From positions 35,001-74,032 of the forward strand of contig JABUQX010042124.1 of assembly GCA_015478945.1 (NCBI GenBank): a DNA stretch of 39,032 nucleotides, read 5' to 3'. Below, in pieces: positions 22,262-31,484 of the stretch. The notes below the pieces were generated by a model that saw nothing but the letters and a program-made list of their open reading frames with translations, did no database searches and had not been told where the DNA came from. The translations under genes were made by a program, and so were the position numbers. This DNA comes from Trachelipus rathkii (taxonomy: Eukaryota > Arthropoda > Malacostraca > Isopoda > Trachelipodidae). Numbering within the stretch: the first letter of the stretch is position 1; every line of letters starts with the position of its first letter.

Positions 22262-22676
22262 AAGACGTAATACTCGTCGTAGACGAGATCTACGTACCTC
22301 CTGCGTCCCCCGTAAGGGGTACGCTCTCGCCTTAAAAAATTAATTTTTTTTCGTAGAAGGGTGATATTTTGATACGAAGACATCGATTCCCGAGGGAATC
22401 CGATCATGATCGAAAACGTCTCTGTATAGGGAATCGTTTATTTTTAGCAGGTCACGTTCTTGATTAGGCTCGGCTCTCGGCTCCGGCTCAGTCTCTTACT
22501 GTGGCTCTGATATATCTTCTATAGAGGTTAGGAACTTATTCGTGATCTTGAGGATTAAAAAATTTGGAAGAAGGGTTAGATGGTGATCGTTAATCTCGTC
22601 GTAAAGACGAGATTAAGTCTCGCCATGTAGCGTGTCCCCCAGGAGGGGATCTAGCCCGCCCTAAAAAATTAAATTG
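22262..22676 (+). repeat. Duplicated two-hairpin module
   Basis: Copy 1 (about 22265-22345) has stem CTCGTC-GTA-GACGAG (22273-22287), then GCGTCCCCC-GTAA-GGGGTACGC (22303-22323), then CCTTAAAAAATTAA. Copy 2 (about 22580-22676) has a perfect 10-bp stem TAATCTCGTC-GTAAA-GACGAGATTA (22591-22615), then TCCCC-CAGGA-GGGGA, then CCCTAAAAAATTAA. Between them is another hairpin, GATTCCC-GA-GGGAATC (22385-22400). Stems are kept while arms and loops differ. Identity unknown. Confidence 0.5.
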
Positions 22677-22679
22677 ATG

Positions 22680-22894
22680 CACTCACACTAGGCTGAACTT
22701 TTGCGTCTAAGATGTATAAGAAGAACGATGAAAGGAATCTGAATCTATAGAGTTGAGGCTGACAATATGGCCTCTGTGTTGTGTCTCTGCATGTGCGTTG
22801 TGCTGGGATAGTAATAAGGTTATATAATAAATATTGTGTTTAAAATATAACTGTTCTATAAGGACATAGATCTCAACTATGGGTGTATGAGCCT
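22680..22894. other. Unique DNA ending in a (CT)n run
   Basis: No gene recognised; (CT)n at 22893-22909 marks the edge of the GC island. Confidence 0.4.
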
Positions 22895-23105
22895 CTCTCT
22901 CTCTCTCTCATGGCAATGCGGATTGTGTCACCAAGCCCAGGGTCGATGCGTGGCGCGCCGCAGGCGCGCCTGTCCATTGCAATCCGCCGCGAACCGGCGC
23001 GTACGTGCGCCCGAGGCGCGCCCCTGGCGCGATATCCGCCGCGAACCTGACGGTCGCTCCCGCAGGCGCGCTCGCCCTCCGGCGCGATCAGGCCCAGACG
23101 CAAAT
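22895..23105. other. CpG-dense GC-rich island
   Basis: About 200 bp of strikingly GC- and CpG-rich DNA in an AT-rich window. TCCGCCGCGAACC occurs twice (22983-22995 and 23035-23047, 52 bp apart), GGCGCGC-type motifs recur at least five times including GGCGCGCC-GCA-GGCGCGCC, and GCGGATTG (22918-22925) is inverted at 22980-22987. Open frames exist on both strands but only because GC-rich DNA lacks stops; no family is recognised. It could be a GC minisatellite, a small insertion of foreign (bacterial-like) DNA or an assembly artefact. Confidence 0.5.
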
Positions 23106-23300
23106 GTGTTTTCTTGTTTTCTTTTAATAATTTTTTTATAATTTTTTTTTTAGCTTTTTCGAGTGAGCTTTTGTTTTCAACTTAATTTTTTTTTCAAAAA
23201 ATTTATTATATTTTTTATTTAGTTTTTAAATTATTTTTGTTTTTACTAAATTTTTTTTATGCTTTTCACGTTTATAACGTAAAAATTTAACGTTTTTACA
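23106..23300. other. T-rich noncoding DNA
   Basis: Poly-T-rich sequence leading into the minisatellite. Confidence 0.5.
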
Positions 23301-23790
23301 TACCCTAAAATTCAGTAAATCAGTAAATCAAACCATCTTTCCCTCCTCACCCCACTGGTCCAATCCATGATCTATTGATCTATTTGATCTATTGATTCAA
23401 GTCATATTTTTTATTAAAAAAATTGCGTATGCTTTAATACCCTAAATCAGTAAATTCATAACAACGCCTCCACCACTCCCCCTCCCCCTCCCCCTCCCCC
23501 TTCTTCTACCTCCCATCTATTGATCTATTAATTCAAGTCATATTTTTTATTAAAATTGTTATGTTTTACATATCCTAAATCAGTAAATCAGTAAATCAAA
23601 CAGACCTCCCTACCCCCCTCCTACCCATCTATTGATCTATTGATTCACATCATATTTTTTTAGTAAATTGGTTATGTTTACAGCCCTAAAAACAGTAATC
23701 AGTAAAACATTGATTCATGGTATCCTCCCCGTCTTCTCTCCTTCCCATCCATGATCTATTGTTCTATTGAGCTAATGAATCATTTATAAC
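23300..23790 (+). repeat. Minisatellite array, four units of about 111-137 bp
   Basis: Each unit has CCTAAA then CAGTAAATCAGTAAATCA, a C/T-rich stretch, GATCTATTGATCTATTGATT, CATATTTTTTATTAAAA and TTATGTTTACA. CCTAAA starts at 23304, 23441, 23574 and 23685, so the period shrinks from 137 to 111 bp. A single unit lies inverted at 1497-1650. Confidence 0.8.
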
Positions 23791-23845
23791 ATAATGCAAA
23801 CCTTTTCTTATTCATTAGTGTTCAGGTGTCACTCTAGAATGAACG

Positions 23846-23960
23846 TTGGTTAATTTTATGTTCCGCGCTCCTGCTACATGTCTTGTATCTGGTCCTACAG
23901 GGTGTGGGAAACTTGTTATTAACATTTTAAAAGAGGTCGAAAGATTTTTGAACAACAACC
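23846..23960 (+). pseudogene. P-loop (Walker A) ATPase fragment
   Basis: The frame reads FRAPATCLVSGPTGCGKLVI. GPTGCGK (23891-23911) matches Walker A (GxxxxGK[ST]) except that the last Thr/Ser is Leu, possibly from a one-base shift. The hydrophobic stretch just before it is the expected beta strand. About 25 further residues follow before AT repeats. Similar xxSGPTGxGKT starts occur in packaging-type ATPases of Polinton/Maverick elements and in other P-loop NTPases; too little remains to choose between them. Confidence 0.4.
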
Positions 23961-24030
23961 TGTTAAAATCATATGGTGCTACAGTGTTTTCCAAGAAAAG
24001 TATATATATATATATGGATGTTATTTATTA

Positions 24031-24466
24031 AAATCAGAATGTTTTTGGAAATTGATGTGATGGGGTATGGCTCCAAATATGTCATCGACATATCGTAGCC
24101 ATGTGCAGTTGGTAAGGAGGGAATTAGGAAGTATATGACGGTGTTCTATAAGTTCCATAAAAATAGTGGCGAGTGTAGGGGATAGGGGGCGCCCATGGGT
24201 AGGCCTTGGGTCTGTTTAAAATATTGATTGTCAAATTTGAAATAATTATGGTTCAGGGTTAAAAGTATAAGTTTTTTGATAAACGGGATGGGGTGGGATA
24301 AAGTGATATGGTTGTTGGTTAGATATTCTTCTAAGAGTTCTAAAGTATATAAGACAGGTACAGATGTGAATAGAGATTTGGCATCGAAACTAAGGAATTG
24401 GTGGGTGGGAGGATTAAGGGAGTGGGAACGTTGAATGAAATCGGAGGAGTTCTTGATATGAGAGGG
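24031..24466 (-). pseudogene. Penelope-like element RT fragment, cut by a hAT insertion
   Basis: The minus strand encodes a clear RT core of a Penelope-like element. In order: PSHIKNSSDFIQ (from 24466), motif A FDAKSLFTSVPV (24353-24388), motif B QTQGLPMGAP (24185-24214), then, after a one-base shift in a C run, LSPTLATIFMELIEHRH and motif C RYVDD (YVDD = 24081-24092) followed by IFGAIPHHINFQ. The catalytic aspartates of motifs A and C are kept. The finger region upstream of PSHIKN is missing because sequence at 24467 and beyond belongs to another element. The C-terminal RT and endonuclease are also missing; AT repeats and the P-loop fragment lie there. It differs clearly from the PLE at 16920-18260, so two families are present. 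Confidence 0.8.
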
Positions 24467-24535
24467 CAGGCCCGGACTGGCTCCTTTGGAAGTCCTCGGC
24501 TAAAGATTGAAAAGGGGCCCCTTACCGGGAAATTT
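24467..24535 (+). mobile_element. Putative hAT transposon terminus
   Basis: CAGGCCCGGACTGGCTCC begins exactly where the PLE reading frame stops. CAGG-CCGGACTGG starts, followed by GGGGCCCC and CCGGG patches, are typical of hAT elements that carry TTF/DUF4371-type transposases. The 8 bp before it, TGAGAGGG, would be the target-site duplication. I found neither a second copy nor a clear inverted partner end near 28 kb. Confidence 0.5.
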
Positions 24536-25590
24536 AGAGAGAATAGATTATTGGAATATGTAATGTTTGAAAATTAGGCTTGCATGCTTAAAAAGCGCAT
24601 TTACCTATTTTGTCACTTGGGGAAATAGTTGAGGAAAAAAGTAAGCTATTTTTGAAGTAGTTTACTTTCACAATAAATATTTATTTAATTTTTATATACC
24701 GTACCTAATTTGTTCCCTGCTAGAAAAAATAAGTATACTAATTAATTACGAGTGGTCTATTACTTAAAAATGAGATTAATATTTTTAGTTTTAGGAAACC
24801 AAATCACACTGTTGAAGCTATAATAGTCTAAATCTTACTGTAATACCTCAGTAAATATTAAAGAGGGACACAAGTCACATCGGTAATAAAAAACCAAGCA
24901 TATTGAAAAGAAAAACAATGTCCTCTTTAATTGTGATTTAATTGTTACAAATAATAGAATATATTTTATAACAAAAAGAAGAAAAATGGCTCTACAATAC
25001 CTCGGTACAGAGTACAGACACAGCAAACTAAGAAAGGTTATGTGTTAGTGAAAGGTTGTTTACTAACCTAACAGCTTTTTGGCCAGTTCTTTACTGGTCC
25101 TGGCTACTTCATCTATAATAACATTTTTATCCAAGTCATTAAAAAACCAGTCTCTTTCTTAATTCATGAAAAAGAAGGATTGACATAAGGTCTTGATGGC
25201 TGTTAAGTAGATGTAGTAATTCTAAACTATTTTAAGGTTAGAACCATGTCTCAATTTACCTTTCCACAGTGATGATCTTGTCGTGGAGTGAGCGGTATAC
25301 TCCTCTGTAGCTAACAATAATCACTTTGTTTGTCTAGCATATAGTTGGTTAAAACCAATCCAGATTGTGAGAGTCAAAAACAACAAAAAAAGCGCATGAT
25401 AAACACTGAAAACATTGTTAATTGTCAGAGCAGAACCAAATGATTTTCGCTTTCTTCAATTTTTCAGATCTATTATCGCAAATTCACAGATTTCTTCAGC
25501 TCTATTTAGATTTCTTGCTTTCTTTAATTGAAGTTTTTTAACAGCCATTGTAAAATTTCATACTAATCTGAAAACTGTTTCAGCTCTATC
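24536..25590 (-). other. 3' part of the hAT element, mostly noncoding
   Basis: Between the terminus and the recognisable transposase. A minus-strand frame near 25065-25165 reads ERDWFFNDLDKNVIIDEVAR and looks coding, but I could not assign it. Confidence 0.35.
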
Positions 25591-25599
25591 AAGAAACTG

Positions 25600-27842
25600 A
25601 CTTCTTTCAACGTTACCAAGTTTAGAAAGATTTACAAAGAACACCGTTCGAAAAAACTAAATCAAGCATGACGGATCATTAAATTTTTTTTGGTCTAACC
25701 AGGAACAATCATCTAAAATTTTCTTTGTTGGACTAATCTTCTCGATACTTGTCCATGGCACGAGCAAAAAACATCTTGACAAAGATCACACTCCCATATA
25801 GTTTGAGCGTTGAGAATTCCAGGAGCTCATCTATATGATTGTCACCAGGCATTACCTTTTTCTTTAAAGTCTTTTTTTCCTTGAATTCTAATTCTACTTT
25901 CACATGAATACTATCTTTCTAATTTGCTATAAACTGTACTTGCATAATATTTGTTTGAATACAGAGCCTGAAAATGTTTATCACTCCTTTTATCTTCCTC
26001 TTGTGAAGCAGGCCTTCTCTACCAAGTTCCAGGCTCTAGAATTTTGACAATGTTTTAACTTTGTAAACTTTACTGTTGTCTAAACAAGAATATAATTCTA
26101 AAAAACAATAACAATAAAATAGTTTTCTAAATTTTGGGACCATAACTGATTAAATTCTGCCTTGAATTTAATTTGCATTATTATTTCTTTTAAAACGTAA
26201 TAAAATTGAATAGTTTCTCTTGCGTTTACCGTTTCTCAATTTTAGACAAAATCCCAGTCATGCGATAATTGAGAAAGAGCTTTATGTTTGTCCCACCAAA
26301 CTTGTGGCTCCTATTTTTTGCAAGCTGTGCCTTTTTTCATGTGCAATAGTTTTCTTTTGTTCCCTCTCACCAATACGGCCATTCTTTATTAGACGAGCTT
26401 AGGAAAACAGCTGATTCTTCCATCATCCAACTAAGTTTTCTGCGTGGAGCAACGTTACTATTGAATCAGCTATTACCAAGTTCAGCATGTGTCCATAAGT
26501 GAGTTTAAATAAGATCTTCATTTTCCTTTTTGAACTAGCTTTTGTAGGCCGTCTAAAACCGAACCTTTCCATATTGTTACTCACGTCAACAAGAACAAAC
26601 ATACTATTTAATGGGTGCAATGCCACACTTGGGGCTCCAATTCTAGAATTTATATAAGCTTCGTACAAAGCCCAATCACAAGAATGAATCATTCGACTAC
26701 TGTTATTTTTAAAAAGTCCTTTCAGATTCTGCCTTGAAAGACAAATCGGTACTTCAAAATCGCCAACTGTCCATAAACAGCTACATCTTTGATACTATCT
26801 ACCATTCACGAGCCTGAATATCTATAGCTATTCATGAAGTCTTCCAAAGATATGACTATCACGGAACATCCGAAACCAATTTAATTAAGTTAGCTTGTTA
26901 AAAGTTTTTGACAAAAATCGTCAAAACCAAAAGAGCCTCGTCCATCGGTGGCTTTTCTACATGATTTTGTCAAAAATACATTCATAATTTTGCAACGAAC
27001 ATGACGCAGTCGAGAATAAATTACCACTAGTAATGTTAGAGTCCAAGCGTATAAGCCTCCCTTTGCTTTATTCCGCCTGTACGCAATGCTTTGATTTCCA
27101 ATAAACAAAACTATAACAATTAAACGTTGAAACAACCAAACTTTTGGTGTGAACTTCTCTTTCTTGCTGTTTGTTTGGTTAATAGTCAGAAGAGCTGAAA
27201 ATATCATGACCTTTTTGGCTTTGAAAACTACCTTCGCCCTGCGAGGTTGATTGATACAACGAGAGTCCTTCGTGTGAATTTTCAGACAGATTATAAAATG
27301 CTTAGCGAGAAGAGTCATGTCCGGTAATAAATTTCTGTAGAATCTCTATTATCTTACCTCCAAAAGCCATACAACTGGAGCAGTAACACTCTGTTGAGCC
27401 GAATCGAAATAATATGATAACCATTTTCTGTGATATTTTATCAAAATTCGGTAAATGGGTATTAAAGTTTTGAAGGGTCAAAATGTCAATTTAGCTCCTT
27501 TTCCTTCACTAATAGGGGGCTTCTTCATAAAAGCTTTTTTAATTCCCATTGGGTCATTTTCGTTGGGGCAGATGAAACATCCAAGCTGTTGTGTAGCAGC
27601 ATTCTGAGCAGCATCAGGCGTCTCATGGTGGTTTTCTTCATCATCATTTTCTGTGTCAGAACTGGTATTAGTTCTTGTCGAATCACAGGCGAGAGAAGCC
27701 GACGTTACTGAATTCAAAATTAAGGACGATCTAATAGTGGCTGATTGCAGCAGGCCTAGTTTCTTCCCTCTCATATCTACAAGGAAGATGAAGTGCCAGG
27801 AGTAGAGTCAATTGAAGGAGGTGAAATTCGATCCTTCAGCTT
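25600..27842 (-). pseudogene. hAT-family transposase (TTF zinc finger + DUF4371-like), broken
   Basis: hAT transposases cut and paste their own element. Minus-strand order: a splice-acceptor-like TTTATTTTCAG before 27842; an S/T- and acid-rich N-terminus (ORF 27774-27478, including SSDTENDDEENHHE); a TTF-type finger split by a frameshift (KWLSYYFDSAQQSV 27428-27385, then CSSCMAFGG 27379-27356, then KIHTKDSRCI near 27260); and the helical VWLFQRLIVIVLFIGNQSIA (about 27145-27085), fitting W-x2-VLxRxIxVVxFLxxRxLAFR. Next are DVSNNM near 26585-26568 (family: DGASNM), TYGHMLNLVIADS (26503-26465, family: CYGHALNL), EESAVFLSSSNK (about 26430-26395), a degraded TRWW-like LQKIGAT segment (about 26310), and DDCSWLDQKKFND (about 25710-25675). 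No clear C-terminal dimerisation motif. At least five shifts or stops; inactive. Confidence 0.65.
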
Positions 27843-28100
27843 CTGAAAATAAAATGTAATCACGATGTGCTGCTAGTGTACGCATATACTGTTAAAACAC
27901 AATTTTTAAACTGTAATGTACTACCAGGTAAAATGGACAGGCAGGCATACGAAAAGCGAAGCGGTTGATGAGGAATGATAGCCGGTCCCAGTAATACATG
28001 ATTGCGATCTACGTAGGTTTGAATTATTTACTCATTGGTCTTGTGACCGAGCTCCCAGCTATATTTAAATTAGGGTTAAACTAGAAGGGGTCTAGGTAAG
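27843..28100. other. 5' noncoding part of the hAT element and flank
   Basis: CTGGGACCGGCTATC on the minus strand (about 27990-27975) is loosely like the terminus at 24467, but too diverged to call as its partner. Confidence 0.3.
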
Positions 28101-28104
28101 GATG

Positions 28105-28225
28105 ATATATATAATTATTATAATATATATATATATTGATATATTATATATAATAACATATATATATAATATATATATACTATATATTTATATATAGTAA
28201 TAATATATATATATATGAGTATATA
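28105..28225. repeat. (AT)n microsatellite
   Basis: Interrupted AT repeats. Confidence 0.85.
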
Positions 28226-28230
28226 GTAAT

Positions 28231-28270
28231 CAGTGGGCGGCTCGTGCGGTTTGCAGGTTGCGCAAACCAC
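28231..28270 (+). mobile_element. Second hAT-like terminus with hairpin
   Basis: CAGTGGGCGGCTCGTGCGG resembles the CAGTGGCGGCTCGTG start of a known style of hAT ends. GGTTTGC and GCAAACC (28248-28254 with 28262-28268) form a 7-bp stem directly inside. It points rightward, so it is not the partner of 24467; no matching right end was found. Confidence 0.4.
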
Positions 28271-29000
28271 CGATTTTAACAACTAGCAGGTTAGTGTGCC
28301 AAGCTATGTGTTGTATCTTTTTATATCTTAGATTTTAGGTTTAGCAGTTTTAATTATATTTAATAAGAATAATTATATTGCGTCTTATTATAATAACACT
28401 CCTATTATTTTATATAATTGAAATAAAAAAAAAACAAAAAAAACACTTCATTCAAATTTTAGTTTAGTCCAAATGTCAAACCAAACATGATATTCCGTTG
28501 CAGGAACAACTTTACAAACAGCCCTCTAATAACCCAATGCTATCTTTTGAGGAAAAAAGCTGTGTACTGATGTAAACACTCTGTGCGTGAATGATGTGAC
28601 TGCCCACGCCGAAACAAAGCTCTGAGTATAAAGTATTGTGATAACAAAATTTCTTGATAAAATTTAAACACTGTTTTAATTATAATTCCTGTGAAACATA
28701 TGAGTTCATTGATGAAGCTGCGGTTGCATATCAAGAACACCCGCTTTGTTTTCAATACTGAAATTCAATATTTGTGGACAATAACGAAAACATTATTTCG
28801 GTGAAAATTGAGCTATCTCACATGTTTCTCTCAAAACTCCACGTCCGGGCGATGCCGTTCGTTTACAAGCAACACTTATAACCCACATACGATTAGTATG
28901 GTGATGGTTGTCTTGACAGATTTGTCAGGATCTCTTGCTTTTATTTAGGTATATATGGAGAATTTATGGCTTTCGCTCTCTCTTCTCTACATCTGCATAC
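28271..29000. other. Unique DNA, possibly inside the 28231 element
   Basis: A minus-strand open frame at 28540-28755 is not recognised. Confidence 0.3.
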
Positions 29001-29130
29001 AGTCTACTCTCTCGTCATCTCTCATTCCTTCAATCTCTCGGCATATCTATGCATATTCACTATCTATTCTATCTGATAGTGATTCTATCTATCTATATCA
29101 GTATCTATCTATCTATCTATTCTAGGTCAG
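28975..29130. repeat. (CT)n and (CTAT)n repeats
   Basis: CTCTC-rich sequence, then CTATCTATCTAT runs at about 29080-29125. Confidence 0.8.
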
Positions 29131-29149
29131 CAAAAATACAATATTGACT

Positions 29150-29560
29150 AACTATATATAATTAATCTACTAATTTAAAATTAATATATATATTATCATC
29201 TATTATATATATTAATAATACATAATAATTAATACTTATTATTATATATATTATACCTTATATATATTAATATAATATATAATATATTATATTATATAAT
29301 ATAAATATTATGATATTAATATATATATATTAATTATAATATATAGATATAATATTTATATATTAAATATATATATATATATATATTTAAATATTTCATA
29401 TTAATTAATTATATAGTATATATATATATTATATATAATATATATAAAATGATATATCATATATATATATATATATAATAATAGTATATATCTAATATAT
29501 GTATATTATTATTAGAGTTACAAATATATGATAGTTTATATATATATAAATTATAATTCA
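29150..29560. repeat. Degenerate (AT)n microsatellite
   Basis: AT/TAA repeats. Confidence 0.85.
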
Positions 29561-30000
29561 GGGGTGGCGCATATTATACAATAGGTAGAGTTAGCGGTAG
29601 TAGCTTACTTGTTCAAATATTTTTGAAGTCTATTTAATTAAAAGTAGTAGATAAGAATAAATGGAAGTTTACTCATTAAATTTATTAGTCAATTTTATTT
29701 TTTCATGAGTGAATCAAAAGAAATACTATTAAATTAAAAATAAATTTTTTAATAGAAAGAATGAAAATTTATTTAGTATTACAATCTACAAATAATTAAA
29801 TTTATTTTGCGAAATTTTCTTTGTACACATATCCTGATACCGTAAGACGTAAATTCTCTAAACTTATGGGTGTAGGTTAGTTTTTTGCATTTTTTCTTTC
29901 GGTAGTATAATATTATACTGGGCCAGACCGGATCACTACCTTTATCACTAGTGGAAAGTTTCCCCTCATCAATTTAGGGAAATGTGAGTAAAAGTGAACT
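29561..30000. other. AT-rich unique DNA
   Basis: Starts CAGGGGTGGCGCA directly after the AT block, which is weakly hAT-end-like. Nothing else recognised. Confidence 0.25.
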
Positions 30001-30004
30001 TTAA

Positions 30005-30170
30005 TTCGCTCTTTCTCTCTCTTCATCTCTCTCTCATCTCTCCTTCTAATAGCTTCTTATCTATTTCTATCTATTCTAATCTTTATCAATCTATCTATCT
30101 CATCTATCTATCTATCTATCTAATCTATCTACTCTAATTCAATGTTCTTATTCTATCTATTCGATCTATA
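30005..30170. repeat. (CTAT)n tetranucleotide repeat
   Basis: TCTCTC then CTATCTATCTAT with interruptions. Confidence 0.85.
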
Positions 30171-31020
30171 TCTTTATGCGTACGTTAATTTCACTTGATG
30201 AGCTGACAGTTAAGACACAATGACATGTTTTATGAGCATAATATGAATTGTTGGTTTATGCTTAGTTTCTGAAGATATAGAGGTATTGGATATGTTGCGG
30301 ATTATTTAATTTAATTTTAATTGATAACTTGTTAAATGAGTTATTAATGTAGTTATAATTGAAAAATCCATAATAGAATTTAAGTGTTTATAATAACTTG
30401 TAAAAATAATAGTTTACATAAATATTATAAATTATGAAAGTTATACCTTATTTACTGCCTTATTGAGTTATAGATTTAAGGTACAATCTCTTAAAGATTC
30501 AATAATCATTATAATAATAATACACTTATAAATATTATAGTTTATCCTAAAGTACCGAGAGAAAGTAAATTTTTTCCTAATAAAATAATAATATACGTAA
30601 GCTATTAGTCAATTTTGGGTTAACCATGATATTTCTTTCAATTGTGTCAATTTATTAAACAATAAAGTAATATATATACATATTATCGTATATATATATA
30701 TATACTGTTATATGATATATAATAATACCCTATATTATATGAAGTATAAACTATAACGGTACTACGTGAGTTTAAATATAAGTGTTGTGCCATTCGTTTT
30801 ACTATCGAGCGATATAAATAGTTTATCAAGTAGGGGTAGATAATAATATATAGAAGTAGCAATAGTGCATATATATATATAACCGATAATAATAAATATT
30901 ATCCAAATCTTAAAGTATTGATAGTAACATATATATATAATGTAGAGTATACTGCACTTTATCTAGAGAACATATAACTCTATAGAAGGATAGGTGGTAG
31001 CTAAATGTAAGAAAAGAAAT
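30171..31020. other. AT-rich DNA with short AT repeats, nothing recognised
   Basis: No supported frame; short (AT)n at 30670-30720 and 30870-30885. Confidence 0.35.
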
Positions 31021-31029
31021 AAACTTAAT

Positions 31030-31125
31030 GCTATATCCATATAGCAGCTATAATGCACATGTTATCATAGACGCTACGCGATGAATGACGAGCGTTCGTA
31101 GCGTACTACTACTCTGCAGTACGCT
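31030..31125. other. Nested and overlapping inverted repeats
   Basis: GCTATAT-CC-ATATAGC (31030-31045); CGCTACG (31072-31078) with CGTAGCG (31097-31103); AGCGTACT (31100-31107) with AGTACGCT (31118-31125). The last two stems share bases, so only one can form at a time. Confidence 0.5.
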
Positions 31126-31194
31126 GTAGATCTAACAGTACCTGATGACATGCGCGCTGGCTCACATCGATCCGTAGATAAGATAAGCGTACAA

Positions 31195-31480
31195 TATCTC
31201 AAGCGTAGTATATATATAATTAGTATAACCCATCTGTTATACAGACTAGCTATATATATATAGATATATATATAGAGTATGTTATACGTAGTTATACTTC
31301 AGTTATATATAATACATATAAGTATATATACTCATGATACTATATATATATATATATAATACTGACTATATTATCATAATATTATATACATATATATATA
31401 TATATATATAATATATATATATATATATCTATATAATATATATATATATAATATATATATTTATCATTTTATTTATTTAT
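31195..31480. repeat. Degenerate (AT)n microsatellite
   Basis: AT/TATA repeats ending in (TTTA)n. Confidence 0.8.
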
Positions 31481-31484
31481 TTAT

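Noticed and set aside
22873..23141. Overlapping Arg/Ala/Gly-rich open frames on both strands of the GC island
   Set aside because: GC-rich DNA lacks stop codons by composition; the peptides follow the nucleotide repeats.
27762..27776. GATATGAGAGGG on the minus strand, matching sequence beside the hAT terminus at 24455-24466
   Set aside because: It is in inverted orientation and inside the transposase region, so it cannot be a target-site duplication; probably coincidence.
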